Assembly: GCA_016794075.1 (NCBI GenBank)
Contig: JAEUKU010000135.1
Span: forward strand, 1 to 7,772
Length of the DNA: 7,772 bases
From: Rhodospirillaceae bacterium
GTDB taxonomy: Bacteria; Pseudomonadota; Alphaproteobacteria; Dongiales; Dongiaceae
Direction of reading: 5' to 3'
Shown here: piece by piece, positions 1 to 6,414 of the stretch
How positions within the stretch are numbered: position 1 is the stretch's first letter
How the letters are laid out: each line of letters begins with the position of its first letter
Position numbers and translations under genes: made by a program
The notes under the pieces: generated by a model
What the model saw: the letters and a program-made list of their open reading frames with translations, nothing else
Database searches by the model: none
Told to the model about the DNA's origin: nothing

Positions 1-536
1 AGGATGCCGTTGATGTCGCCGTTGAAGCCGTCCGGCCGATAGGCCGGCTCGCCGCTGCCGCCGGTGGTGAGCGAGAGCAGCGCCCGCTTGCCGCGGAACT
101 TGCCCTTCTCATAGATGCGCCCACGCCCGTAGACGCGGTTGAAGGCGAAGACCTTGTCGACCCAGCCCTTCAGGATCGCCGGCACGCCGAACCACCAGAG
201 CGGAAACTGCCAGATCATCAGATCGGCGGCTTCCATCTTGGCGATCTCCGCCTCGAGCTGCGGGACGAATCCGCCGTTCTCGGTCGCGTGATCCTCCTCC
301 ACCTGCTGCTTGAAGTAGCCGGCATCCTTGGCGGCCACGAAGTTCCGCCGGTCGGAGACGGGATCGAAGCCCAGGCGGTAGAGATCGGACAGCACCACCC
401 GGTGGCCCAGGCCGCCGAGGGTCTCGACCGCGACATCGACCATGGCGCCGCTGAAGCTGCGGCGCTCCGGATGGGCCAGCACCAGAAGAACATTCTGGGT
501 GTTGCTGGTGGGCTTGCTCGTTGAGATGCCGTCCAT
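1..536 (-). CDS. Flavodoxin-fold NAD(P)H dehydrogenase (quinone)-type oxidoreductase, partial (C-terminus beyond left edge)
   Basis: Only the first 178 residues are in the window. They match the Flavodoxin_2 family (NQO1, MdaB and KefF relatives), cytosolic FAD/FMN enzymes that pass two electrons from NAD(P)H to quinones or similar acceptors. Visible signs are a first beta strand ending in LVLAHPERRSFSG (residues 18-30), the FMN/FAD phosphate-loop region, and the family hallmark FPLWWFGVPAILKGWVDKVF at residues 111-130. TTGGSGE (157-163) is the next cofactor loop. I chose the ATG at 536-534 because GGAG lies 8 bases upstream; the in-frame ATG at 575 has no ribosome site and sits inside the inverted repeat at 573-596. 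The gene is divergent from a LysR regulator, which probably controls it. The electron acceptor cannot be told from sequence. The family call is firm; the exact enzyme is not. Confidence 0.9.
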   Translation of the reverse strand, partial: MDGISTSKPTSNTQNVLLVLAHPERRSFSGAMVDVAVETLGGLGHRVVLSDLYRLGFDPVSDRRNFVAAKDAGYFKQQVEEDHATENGGFVPQLEAEIAKMEAADLMIWQFPLWWFGVPAILKGWVDKVFAFNRVYGRGRIYEKGKFRGKRALLSLTTGGSGEPAYRPDGFNGDINGI

Positions 537-572
537 ATGGGTATCTCCAACCGAAGTGGCTTTCCTGGTGGA

Positions 573-596
573 CATGATGTAAGACGGAACATCATG
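573..596. promoter_or_regulatory. Perfect 8-bp inverted repeat, candidate LysR operator
   Basis: CATGATGT (573-580) and ACATCATG (589-596) are exact reverse complements around the 8-base spacer AAGACGGA. The dyad lies between the divergent oxidoreductase and LysR genes, where LysR-type regulators usually bind to control both their target and themselves. The spacing does not give a classical T-N11-A core: the symmetric T/A pairs here are separated by 8, 12 or 18 bases. Operator function is inference from position and symmetry. Confidence 0.5.
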
Positions 597-616
597 AATG
601 AAATTGAAATCGCAGC

Positions 617-1540
617 ATGTTGGATATAAGCGATATTGAACTACGCCGGCTGGACCTGACGCTGCTGCTGATCCTGGATGGCGCCCTCCGGCACCGCAAG
701 CTGAGCACGGTCGCCCGCCAGCTCGGCCTGACCCAGCCGGCGATCAGCCATGCCCTGGCGCGGCTGCGCGACTTGCTCGGCGATCCGCTCTTCGTGCGCC
801 GCGCCAACGGGGTGGAGCCCACGCCCCGCGCTTTGGCGCTGGCCGAGCCGGTGGCGCAGGCCATCGCCCTGCTGCGCGACGCGCTGCGGCAAGGGCGCCA
901 CTTCGATCCGGCCACCGCGTCACGCGAGTTCCGCGTCGCGGCGCTGGATTTCGCGATCTCGCTGCTGACACCGGATTTCCTGGCGACATTCAGCGCCGAG
1001 GCGCCGGGCTGCCGCGTCGTCTTCCGGTCGCTCGGCCGCGAGGCCGGCCACGCGGCGCTGAAATCCGGGCAGCTCGACCTCGTCATCGGATTGCGCGATC
1101 CCAACTGCCCGTTCCTGCAGCGGGTAACCATGATGGAGGATTTCGTCGTCGTCGCCCGGCCCGGCAACCCGAAGCTGCGCCGTGGCTTCGACCTTGCGCG
1201 CTATCTGGATTGCGACCATGTGCTGGTCTCGGCGGCAGGCGACGCACGCGGCACGGTGGACGAGGCCCTGCGCGCGATCGGCAAGACCCGCCGCATCGCC
1301 GCGGTGGTGCCGCAATTCCTGATCGGTTTCGCCGCCGTCGCCGGCTCCGACATGATCTCGACCGCGCCGCGCCGGGTCGCCAGGCGACATGCCGCAGCCT
1401 TCGGACTTAGACTGCATCCGGTACCGTTCGACCTGCCGGGATTCGAGATCACCATCCTGCGCCATCAGAGCACGACAGCGGATCCCGGCCTGACCTGGTT
1501 CGAGGAACTGGTCGCCCGGCATCTGCTGAAGGCGCGCTAG
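617..1540 (+). CDS. LysR-family transcriptional regulator
   Basis: The 307-residue protein has the usual LysR length and order. An N-terminal winged helix-turn-helix covers about residues 10-70, with the recognition region LSTVARQLGLTQPAISHALA (29-48) followed by the wing sequence GDPLFVRRANGVEPTPRA (55-72). A linker helix leads to a periplasmic-binding-like effector domain from about residue 95 to the end. The class usually activates a divergent gene on binding a small co-inducer and represses its own. The neighbour is a quinone reductase-like gene, so a quinone, aromatic or electrophile signal is plausible, but no ligand can be read from the sequence. No clear Shine-Dalgarno precedes the ATG at 617. 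Upstream ATGs at 594 and 598 are out of frame. The stop TAG shares bases with the stop of the convergent transporter gene. Confidence 0.93.
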   Translation: MLDISDIELRRLDLTLLLILDGALRHRKLSTVARQLGLTQPAISHALARLRDLLGDPLFVRRANGVEPTPRALALAEPVAQAIALLRDALRQGRHFDPATASREFRVAALDFAISLLTPDFLATFSAEAPGCRVVFRSLGREAGHAALKSGQLDLVIGLRDPNCPFLQRVTMMEDFVVVARPGNPKLRRGFDLARYLDCDHVLVSAAGDARGTVDEALRAIGKTRRIAAVVPQFLIGFAAVAGSDMISTAPRRVARRHAAAFGLRLHPVPFDLPGFEITILRHQSTTADPGLTWFEELVARHLLKAR

Positions 1541-2298
1541 GCGATCCAGTATTTCCAGCCGTAGATCGCCGTCGCCGCAATGCCGAAGGCGATGATGCCG
1601 AGCCGCACGGCACGCGGCGGCAGCACGCGGATGAGGTAGCCGCCGGCATAGCCGCCGCCGATCGAGCCCGCCATCAGCGCCAGCATGGCCGGCCAGACCA
1701 CCGCGCCCTGCCAGATATAGACCCAGACCGAGGACAGGCTGACCCCGGTGATGAGGATGTTCTTCAGCACGTTGGTCGAGCGCAGATCGGTCAAGCCGCC
1801 GATCGACAGGATGGCGAGATTGATGACGCCGAGCGCGGCACCGAAATAGCCGCCATAGATCGAGGACAGGAAGATCGGGAAGGCGACGCGCCCGAGATGC
1901 AGCCCGCGGGATTCATGCGCGGGCAGATGCCGCTGCACCCAGGGGCCGATGGCGAAGAGGAGCGTGGCGCCGCCGATCAGCGCCGGCACCAGCAGGATGA
2001 GCAGATCGGCCGGCGTCTCCAGCATCAGGATCGCGCCCAGCCCGCCGCCCACCACATTGATGACGAAGAGCCAGGAGAAGGCGCGGCCCCAGCTCGGCCG
2101 CCGCCGCCAATCCGCCACCGCCGCCATGAAATTGCTGAAGCACAAGCCCACCGAATTGGTGGCATTGGCCGCCACCGGCGGCAGGCCCATGGCCAGCAGC
2201 GTGGGAAAGGTGATGAGCGACGCCCCGCCCGCCATCGCCGCCGCAATGCCGCCGGCGAATCCCGCGGCGACCAGCAGCGCGCCCTGCGCGAATTCCAT
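1537..2298 (-). CDS. TauE/SafE (TSUP) family membrane transporter, putative sulfite/sulfur-anion exporter
   Basis: The 253-residue, very hydrophobic protein has about eight predicted membrane segments arranged as two related halves, as in the TauE/SafE family (inner membrane). Each half has a glycine-rich signature: AGGASLITFPTLL (23-35) and GGYFGAALGV (149-158), the second preceding a segment with NVLKN (176-180). Members move sulfite, sulfoacetate, other organosulfonates or related anions, and many are uncharacterised. The substrate here is unknown, but the gene lies downstream of a sulfur amino acid degradation locus on the same strand, which makes a sulfur anion attractive. The ATG at 2298 has GAGGG four bases upstream. 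A terminator-like hairpin (2309-2337) ends just before that ribosome site. The 3' end overlaps the LysR gene by four bases. Confidence 0.9.
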   Translation of the reverse strand: MEFAQGALLVAAGFAGGIAAAMAGGASLITFPTLLAMGLPPVAANATNSVGLCFSNFMAAVADWRRRPSWGRAFSWLFVINVVGGGLGAILMLETPADLLILLVPALIGGATLLFAIGPWVQRHLPAHESRGLHLGRVAFPIFLSSIYGGYFGAALGVINLAILSIGGLTDLRSTNVLKNILITGVSLSSVWVYIWQGAVVWPAMLALMAGSIGGGYAGGYLIRVLPPRAVRLGIIAFGIAATAIYGWKYWIA

Positions 2299-2308
2299 GC
2301 CACCCTCG

Positions 2309-2337
2309 AAAACAAGCCCCGCCGAGGGGGCGGGGCT
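2309..2337 (-). terminator. Rho-independent terminator-like hairpin upstream of the TauE-type gene
   Basis: Read on the minus strand, AGCCCCGCC (2337-2329) pairs perfectly with GGCGGGGCT (2323-2315) across a 5-base loop. The run TGTTTT (2314-2309) follows at once. A 9-bp, nearly all-GC stem plus a T tract is the standard intrinsic terminator form. It would end transcripts coming from the E1-like gene (stop at 2434). It stops one base short of the transporter's ribosome-binding site, so it may instead act as an attenuator in that gene's leader. Confidence 0.7.
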
Positions 2338-2407
2338 GGGTCACTCTAGCAGAGGTCGGCGCGCTGCATCACCCCGGACTCTTTGTCAAAGGCTATGGAA
2401 CGAAATC

Positions 2408-2430
2408 CCCTCCACCGGAACGGGGGAGGG
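2408..2430 (-). repeat. Weak C/G-rich inverted repeat just after the E1-like gene
   Basis: CCCTCC (2408-2413) and GGAGGG (2425-2430) are complementary across an 11-base spacer. On the minus strand the stem begins four bases after the E1-like stop codon and is followed by GATTTCG, a poor U tract. It could be a weak terminator, an mRNA 3'-end stabiliser or one copy of a dispersed C-rich intergenic motif. The sequence alone does not decide. Confidence 0.35.
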
Positions 2431-2433
2431 AGT

Positions 2434-4830
2434 TCAATGCTTGCGCACCCCCACCATCGCCGCCTCGACGATCGCCTGGGCATCGATGCGGTAGTGGCGG
2501 TAGAGGTCGGGGATGGTGCCGGTCTGGCCGAAATGCTCGACGCCCAACGCCTGGGTGCGGTGACCGTACACGCCGCCCATCCAGGAGAGCGTCGCCGGAT
2601 GGCCGTCCAGCACGGTCACCAGCCGCGCGTTGCGGTCGAGCGGCGCCAACAGGCGCTCGATCTGCGACAGCTCCACGTCGTCGCCATGCTGCTGCGCCGT
2701 CTGTGCCGCCTTCCAGCCGGCATTCAGACGATCGGCCGAGGTCACCGCCAGCAATCCGGCGCCGGGGAAATGCCGCAGCGATTCGCCCATGGCAATCGCC
2801 GCCTCCGGCGCCACGGCACCGGTGAAGGCGATGGCGAGCCCGGCGCCTTCCGCCGGCGGCCGCATCCAATAGCCGCCCTGGATGATGCCGTCGCGCAAGT
2901 CCGGCGTCATCGGCCGCAGCACCTGGTCGACGGGCCGCGTCGACAGGCGCAGATAGACCGAGCCGCCGTCGCGCTCATGCAGCCAGGAATCACCCTTCTG
3001 CTCCTTCGGCGCGCGTTGGATGTATTCGAAAGCCCATTCCAGGATCACCGCCAGCTCGTCGACATAGGAGGGCTCGAAGCTGGCGATGCCGTCCTGCGCC
3101 ATGCCGATCAGCGGCGTCGCGATGGATTGGTGCGCGCCGCCCTCCGGCGCCAGCGTGATGCCGGACGGCGTCGCCACCAGAATGAAGCGCGCATCCTGGT
3201 AGCAGGCGTAGTTGAGCGCATCGAGGCCGCGGGCTATGAAGGGATCGTAGAGCGTGCCGATCGGCAGCAGCCGCTCGCCGAACAGGGAATGACTCAGGCC
3301 CATCGCGGCCAGCATCAGGAACAGGTTGTTCTCGGCGATGCCGAGCTCGATGTGCTGGCCGCCCGGCCCCTTGCCCCAGCGCTGCGCCGACATCAGCTTG
3401 CGGGTCTGGAACACGTCTTCGCTGGCCTGCAGCGAGAAGACGCCGCGGCGGTTGACCCAGGGGCCGAGATTGGTCGAGACGGTGACGTCGGGCGAGGTGG
3501 TGACGATGTGCTTCGCCAGCGCCCCGTCCTCGCGCGCGATCTCGGCTAGGATCTGGCCGAAGCCCTGTTGCGTCGACATGGCGCCCTTGATCTGCGGCAG
3601 CGGCAATTGGCCAACCGGCACCGCATCGGCGCGGAGCCGGCGCCGGCCGTGCGCATTGAACGGCGTCCGGCGCAGCAGCGCCTCGAACTCCCCCTCGGCG
3701 CGGTTGAGCCCGGCCGACTTCGACCATTCCTGGCCGTCGAGGACGTTGTTGGCCGCCTTGAAGCCCTGCATCTGCTCCGGCGACATCAATCCGGCGTGGT
3801 TGTCCTTGTGTCCGGCGAGCGGCAGACCCTTGCCCTTGATCGTGTAGCAGATGAAGCAGACCGGTTGGTCCGTCGCGGTCGCGGCGGAGAAGGCCTCCAG
3901 CAGGCTCTCCAGGCAATGGCCGCCCAGGTCGGTCATGGTGGCGACCAGCTCGTCGTCCTGCATGGCCCCGATCAGCTTGAGCGCCGCCGGGTCGCGCAGG
4001 TCTTCCTGCAACTGCGCACGCCACGCCGCAGCGCCCTGGAAGGTCAGCGCCGAATAGAGCGCGTTGTCGCACGCATCGATCCAGTCGGTGATGGCCTGCC
4101 CGCCCGGCCGCGCCCGCAGCGCGGTCAGCCGCTTGCCGTATTTCAGGGTGACGACGCGCCAGCCCATGTTCTCGAAGACGGTGGTGAGCTTCCCGGTCAG
4201 CGGCGTGGCGATCACGGCATCCAGGCTCTGGCGGTTGTAGTCGACCACCCACCAGGTATTGCGCAGATCGTGCTTCCAGCCCTCGATCAGCGCCTCGTAG
4301 ATGTTGCCCTCGTCGAGCTCCGCGTCGCCGACCAGCGCCACCATGCGCCCCTCGGGCCAATGCTTGCCCCAGCCATGGGCGCGGATGTAGTCCTGCACCA
4401 GCGACGCGAACGAGGTCATGGCGACGCCCAAGCCCACCGAGCCGGTGGAGAAATCGACGTCGTCCGCGTCCTTGGTGCGCGATGGGTATGACTGCGCGCC
4501 GCCGAAGGCGCGAAAGTCCTTCAGCTTGTCGAGGGTCTGGTTGCCGAGCAGGTACTGGATCGCATGGAAGACCGGCGAGGCATGCGGCTTCACCGCCACG
4601 CGGTCCTGCGGCCTGAGGACCGCGAAATAGAGCGCGGTCATGATGCTGACCAGCGAGGCGGAGGAGGCCTGGTGGCCGCCGACCTTCAGTCCGTCCTCGT
4701 TGTCGCGCTCGTGGTTGGCGTTGTGGATGATCTGCGCCGCCAGCCACAGCACCTTGCGCTCGATGTCACGGAGGACGTCGAGCGGAAAAGGCTGTGAGGT
4801 CTCGTCGCACTTCTCGGCAATCTGCGGCAT
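2434..4830 (-). CDS. AceE-like homodimeric 2-oxoacid dehydrogenase E1 (transketolase superfamily), mdeB-like
   Basis: The 798-residue thiamine-diphosphate enzyme resembles the single-chain E1 of the pyruvate dehydrogenase complex (AceE, about 887 residues) and is somewhat shorter. These enzymes decarboxylate a 2-oxoacid and pass the acyl group to lipoylated E2. The N-terminal domain carries GGHQASSASL (51-60) and the ThDP/Mg site from GDAELDEGN (168-176) to N199 in DYNRQSLD. The second domain holds GIAENN (497-502), whose E500 fits the cofactor-activating glutamate, and EGGAHQS (563-569). No lipoyl domain is present, and no E2 or E3 gene lies in the window. The ATG at 4830 has GGGGAG seven bases upstream. 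It follows a Cys/Met PLP enzyme and a divergent Lrp regulator, the layout of P. putida mdeA-mdeB-mdeR, where the E1 is linked to 2-oxobutyrate. That substrate is inferred; pyruvate is the main alternative. GDA replaces the usual GDG. Confidence 0.88.
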   Translation of the reverse strand: MPQIAEKCDETSQPFPLDVLRDIERKVLWLAAQIIHNANHERDNEDGLKVGGHQASSASLVSIMTALYFAVLRPQDRVAVKPHASPVFHAIQYLLGNQTLDKLKDFRAFGGAQSYPSRTKDADDVDFSTGSVGLGVAMTSFASLVQDYIRAHGWGKHWPEGRMVALVGDAELDEGNIYEALIEGWKHDLRNTWWVVDYNRQSLDAVIATPLTGKLTTVFENMGWRVVTLKYGKRLTALRARPGGQAITDWIDACDNALYSALTFQGAAAWRAQLQEDLRDPAALKLIGAMQDDELVATMTDLGGHCLESLLEAFSAATATDQPVCFICYTIKGKGLPLAGHKDNHAGLMSPEQMQGFKAANNVLDGQEWSKSAGLNRAEGEFEALLRRTPFNAHGRRRLRADAVPVGQLPLPQIKGAMSTQQGFGQILAEIAREDGALAKHIVTTSPDVTVSTNLGPWVNRRGVFSLQASEDVFQTRKLMSAQRWGKGPGGQHIELGIAENNLFLMLAAMGLSHSLFGERLLPIGTLYDPFIARGLDALNYACYQDARFILVATPSGITLAPEGGAHQSIATPLIGMAQDGIASFEPSYVDELAVILEWAFEYIQRAPKEQKGDSWLHERDGGSVYLRLSTRPVDQVLRPMTPDLRDGIIQGGYWMRPPAEGAGLAIAFTGAVAPEAAIAMGESLRHFPGAGLLAVTSADRLNAGWKAAQTAQQHGDDVELSQIERLLAPLDRNARLVTVLDGHPATLSWMGGVYGHRTQALGVEHFGQTGTIPDLYRHYRIDAQAIVEAAMVGVRKH

Positions 4831-4861
4831 TGAATACTCCCCCGTGTCCCTATCCCCCTTT

Positions 4862-4963
4862 CGTCATCACCGGGCCCATACGGAGCGTCGAGACCCGGTG
4901 ATCCAAGTTTCCATTCGCGCAACCGATGTGCACTTGGATTGCCGAGTCAAGCCCGGCAATGAC
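4862..4963. repeat. REP-like composite palindromic element between the PLP enzyme and E1-like genes
   Basis: The 150-base gap holds three consecutive perfect inverted repeats. ATCACCGGG (4866-4874) pairs with CCCGGTGAT (4894-4902). ATCCAAGT (4901-4908) pairs with ACTTGGAT (4932-4939). ATTGCCG (4938-4944) pairs with CGGCAAT (4954-4960). The outer ends GTCATCACCGGG (4863-4874) and CCCGGCAATGAC (4952-4963) are also near-complementary, 10 of 12. This style, with GTCAT at one edge and CCCGGCAATGAC at the other, resembles dispersed intergenic palindromes common in alphaproteobacterial genomes. In RNA it could fold into a long structure that stabilises or partly terminates the upstream message. Confidence 0.65.
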
Positions 4964-4980
4964 AATGAAAAATGGCCAAT

Positions 4981-6264
4981 CTACGCGTCGTGCATTGCCT
5001 GGTCGATGTCGGCCAGCAGATCGCTCGGATCCTCGACGCCGATCGACAGGCGGATGGTGCCTTCGCCAATGCCGAGCGCGGCGCGCTCCTCCGCCTTGAT
5101 GCCGGAATGGGTGGTCGATGCCGGATGGCAGATCAGCGATTCGGTGCCGCCCAGGCTCACCGCCAGCTTGATCAGCTGGATGCGGTTGAGGATGCGGAAC
5201 GCCGCTTCGCGCCCGCCCTTGACCGTGAAGGCGAAGGTGGAGCCGGCGCTGGTGCATTGCTTCTTGAAGATCTCCGCCTGACGCGTGCCGGGCTTCAGGA
5301 AGCCGAGATAGTTCACGTCCTCGACCATCGGATGGCTGCGCAGATGCTCGGCGATGATCTTGGCGCTCTCGTTGGAGCGCTGCATGCGCAGGCTCAAGGT
5401 CTCCAGCGAGCGGCTGATGAGCCAGGCGCTGTGCGGATCGAGCTGGGTGCCGAGCAGGCCGCGCAGCTTCAGCACCTTGGCCATCAGATCGCTACGCCCG
5501 GCGACGGCGCCCGCCACCAGGTCGCTGTGCCCGGCGAGGTACTTGGTCACCGAATAGGCGACCAGATCCGCGCCGTGCAGCATCGGCTTCTGGTAGATCG
5601 GTCCCAGGAAGGTGTTGTCGACCACGAAGACCGGCTTGTGTCCCGTCCGCATGCCGTGCTGGTGGCACTGCCCGCCGACCAGCGAGATATCGATGAGCGT
5701 GTTGGTCGGATTGGCCGGAGTCTCGATCAGCACCATGCCCAGCTGCCCGTGGCGCGCCGCCTCGTTCATCGCCGAGGTAATGCCCTCCATGCTCATGCCG
5801 TCGGTCATCGGCACCACGGTGATGCCCATCTCGGGAAAGAAGCTGGAGAACAGCGACGAGGTGCCGCCATAGATCGGCTTGCTCATCACCATCGACATGC
5901 CGGGGCGCAGGAACGCCATTGCCGCCGTGGTGATGGCCGACATGCCGCTGGAAAAGACGCAGGCGTCGTCGGCCTCCTCGAGGATGGAGATGCGGTCCTC
6001 CAGCACTTCCAGGTTCGGGTTGTTGAAGCGCGAATAGACCAGGCCGGAGGTCTCCTCCGCGTTCAGCTTCACCCGGCCGGAGGTCACGTCGAAGAAATGC
6101 GCCCCCTCCTCCGCGCTGCGGAAGGCGAAGGTGGAACTCATGAAGAGCGGCGGCTTGACCGCGCCTTCGGAGAGCTTCGGGTCGTAGCCGTAGCTCATCA
6201 TCAGGGTGTCGGGGGCAAGCTTGTGCGTGCCGACGAATCGCTTGTGGTAGGGCTGCTGTTTCAT
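4981..6264 (-). CDS. Cys/Met-metabolism PLP-dependent enzyme, methionine gamma-lyase / cystathionine gamma-synthase family (mdeA-like)
   Basis: The 427-residue fold-type I PLP enzyme belongs to the cystathionine gamma-synthase, gamma-lyase and methionine gamma-lyase family, cytosolic tetramers acting on sulfur amino acids. Visible residues are the phosphate-binding YSR (77-79) from the partner subunit, the stacking tyrosine Y132 in YGGT, D216 in VVDNTF, the Schiff-base lysine K241 in SVTKYLAGHSD, S370 in SLGGTES, and the carboxylate-binding R405 in TIRLSIG. The start at 6264 has GGGAGGA seven bases upstream; an extension to 6327 adds 21 unsupported residues. Context (divergent Lrp regulator, downstream E1) suggests gamma-elimination yielding 2-oxobutyrate, ammonia and a thiol, as with MdeA. 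However, the active-site cysteine typical of methionine gamma-lyases is glycine here (YGGT, not YGCT). Cystathionine, homocysteine or an O-acylhomoserine are therefore real alternatives. The family is certain, the substrate is not. Confidence 0.9.
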   Translation of the reverse strand: MKQQPYHKRFVGTHKLAPDTLMMSYGYDPKLSEGAVKPPLFMSSTFAFRSAEEGAHFFDVTSGRVKLNAEETSGLVYSRFNNPNLEVLEDRISILEEADDACVFSSGMSAITTAAMAFLRPGMSMVMSKPIYGGTSSLFSSFFPEMGITVVPMTDGMSMEGITSAMNEAARHGQLGMVLIETPANPTNTLIDISLVGGQCHQHGMRTGHKPVFVVDNTFLGPIYQKPMLHGADLVAYSVTKYLAGHSDLVAGAVAGRSDLMAKVLKLRGLLGTQLDPHSAWLISRSLETLSLRMQRSNESAKIIAEHLRSHPMVEDVNYLGFLKPGTRQAEIFKKQCTSAGSTFAFTVKGGREAAFRILNRIQLIKLAVSLGGTESLICHPASTTHSGIKAEERAALGIGEGTIRLSIGVEDPSDLLADIDQAMHDA

Positions 6265-6362
6265 GGGTCGGTCCTCCCGGGGGCTCGAGTCCCCGCTCCG
6301 GTCTTCCGAGCGACGACTCATTGGCAAACACGCTACGCGGGAACCGGCGCAAAGATGCGCCT

Positions 6363-6396
6363 ATTTCTGCCCGGGAATTGACTTTCCCGGCAAAAT
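6363..6396. promoter_or_regulatory. Palindromic control region between the PLP enzyme and Lrp-type genes
   Basis: CCGGGAA (6371-6377) and TTCCCGG (6384-6390) are perfect reverse complements around TTGACT. With one inserted base the symmetry extends to ATTT and AAAT at the ends (6363-6366, 6393-6396), giving a dyad of about 34 bases with AT-rich flanks. It sits in the 150-base gap between divergent promoters, immediately before the Lrp-type gene, which is where an Lrp-family protein would bind to control both. A second small dyad, GGCGC (6346-6350) with GCGCC (6357-6361), lies beside it. The operator role is inferred. Confidence 0.5.
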
Positions 6397-6407
6397 CCAC
6401 TCAAAAT
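6378..6407 (+). promoter_or_regulatory. Possible promoter of the Lrp-type gene
   Basis: TTGACT (6378-6383) resembles a sigma-70 -35 box and CAAAAT (6402-6407) is a weak -10 match, 18 bases apart. Transcription would start around 6413-6415, at or next to the ATG at 6415. No Shine-Dalgarno precedes that ATG, which fits a leaderless or nearly leaderless message. The -35 box fills the spacer of the palindrome at 6371-6390, so binding there would block it, consistent with autoregulation. This is a pattern match only. Confidence 0.3.
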
Positions 6408-6414
6408 CAACCAT

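Noticed and set aside
2341..2353. The 13-mer TCACTCTAGCAGA occurs here and again at 6494-6506
   Set aside because: One chance repeat of this length is expected in a window of this size. The second copy lies inside the Lrp-type coding sequence, and no larger repeat surrounds either copy.
2383..3549. 388-codon plus-strand open frame antisense to the 3' half of the E1-like gene
   Set aside because: No domain or ribosome site is visible, and the composition is that of an antisense shadow. It also crosses the E1 stop and hairpin region without any supporting signal.
2990..4747. Very long alternative-frame open frame of 585 codons on the minus strand inside the E1-like gene
   Set aside because: Its translation is rich in R, G and A with no recognisable domain. 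It is a high-GC shadow of the E1 reading frame, which has clear family motifs throughout.
6280..6296. Near-palindrome around CTCGAG in the PLP enzyme leader, considered as an operator
   Set aside because: The symmetry is imperfect outside the 6-bp core and the stretch is GC-rich, where such matches are common. There is no further support.
6265..6327. N-terminal extension of the PLP enzyme to an ATG at 6327
   Set aside because: The 21 added residues are charged and low in complexity, while the ATG at 6264 has a strong GGGAGGA ribosome site at ideal spacing and begins where the family homology begins.
4972..6381. 469-codon plus-strand open frame antisense to the PLP enzyme
   Set aside because: It mirrors the PLP enzyme gene, and its Q, H and R-rich composition is typical of antisense frames in GC-rich DNA. 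The opposite strand has a complete catalytic residue set.
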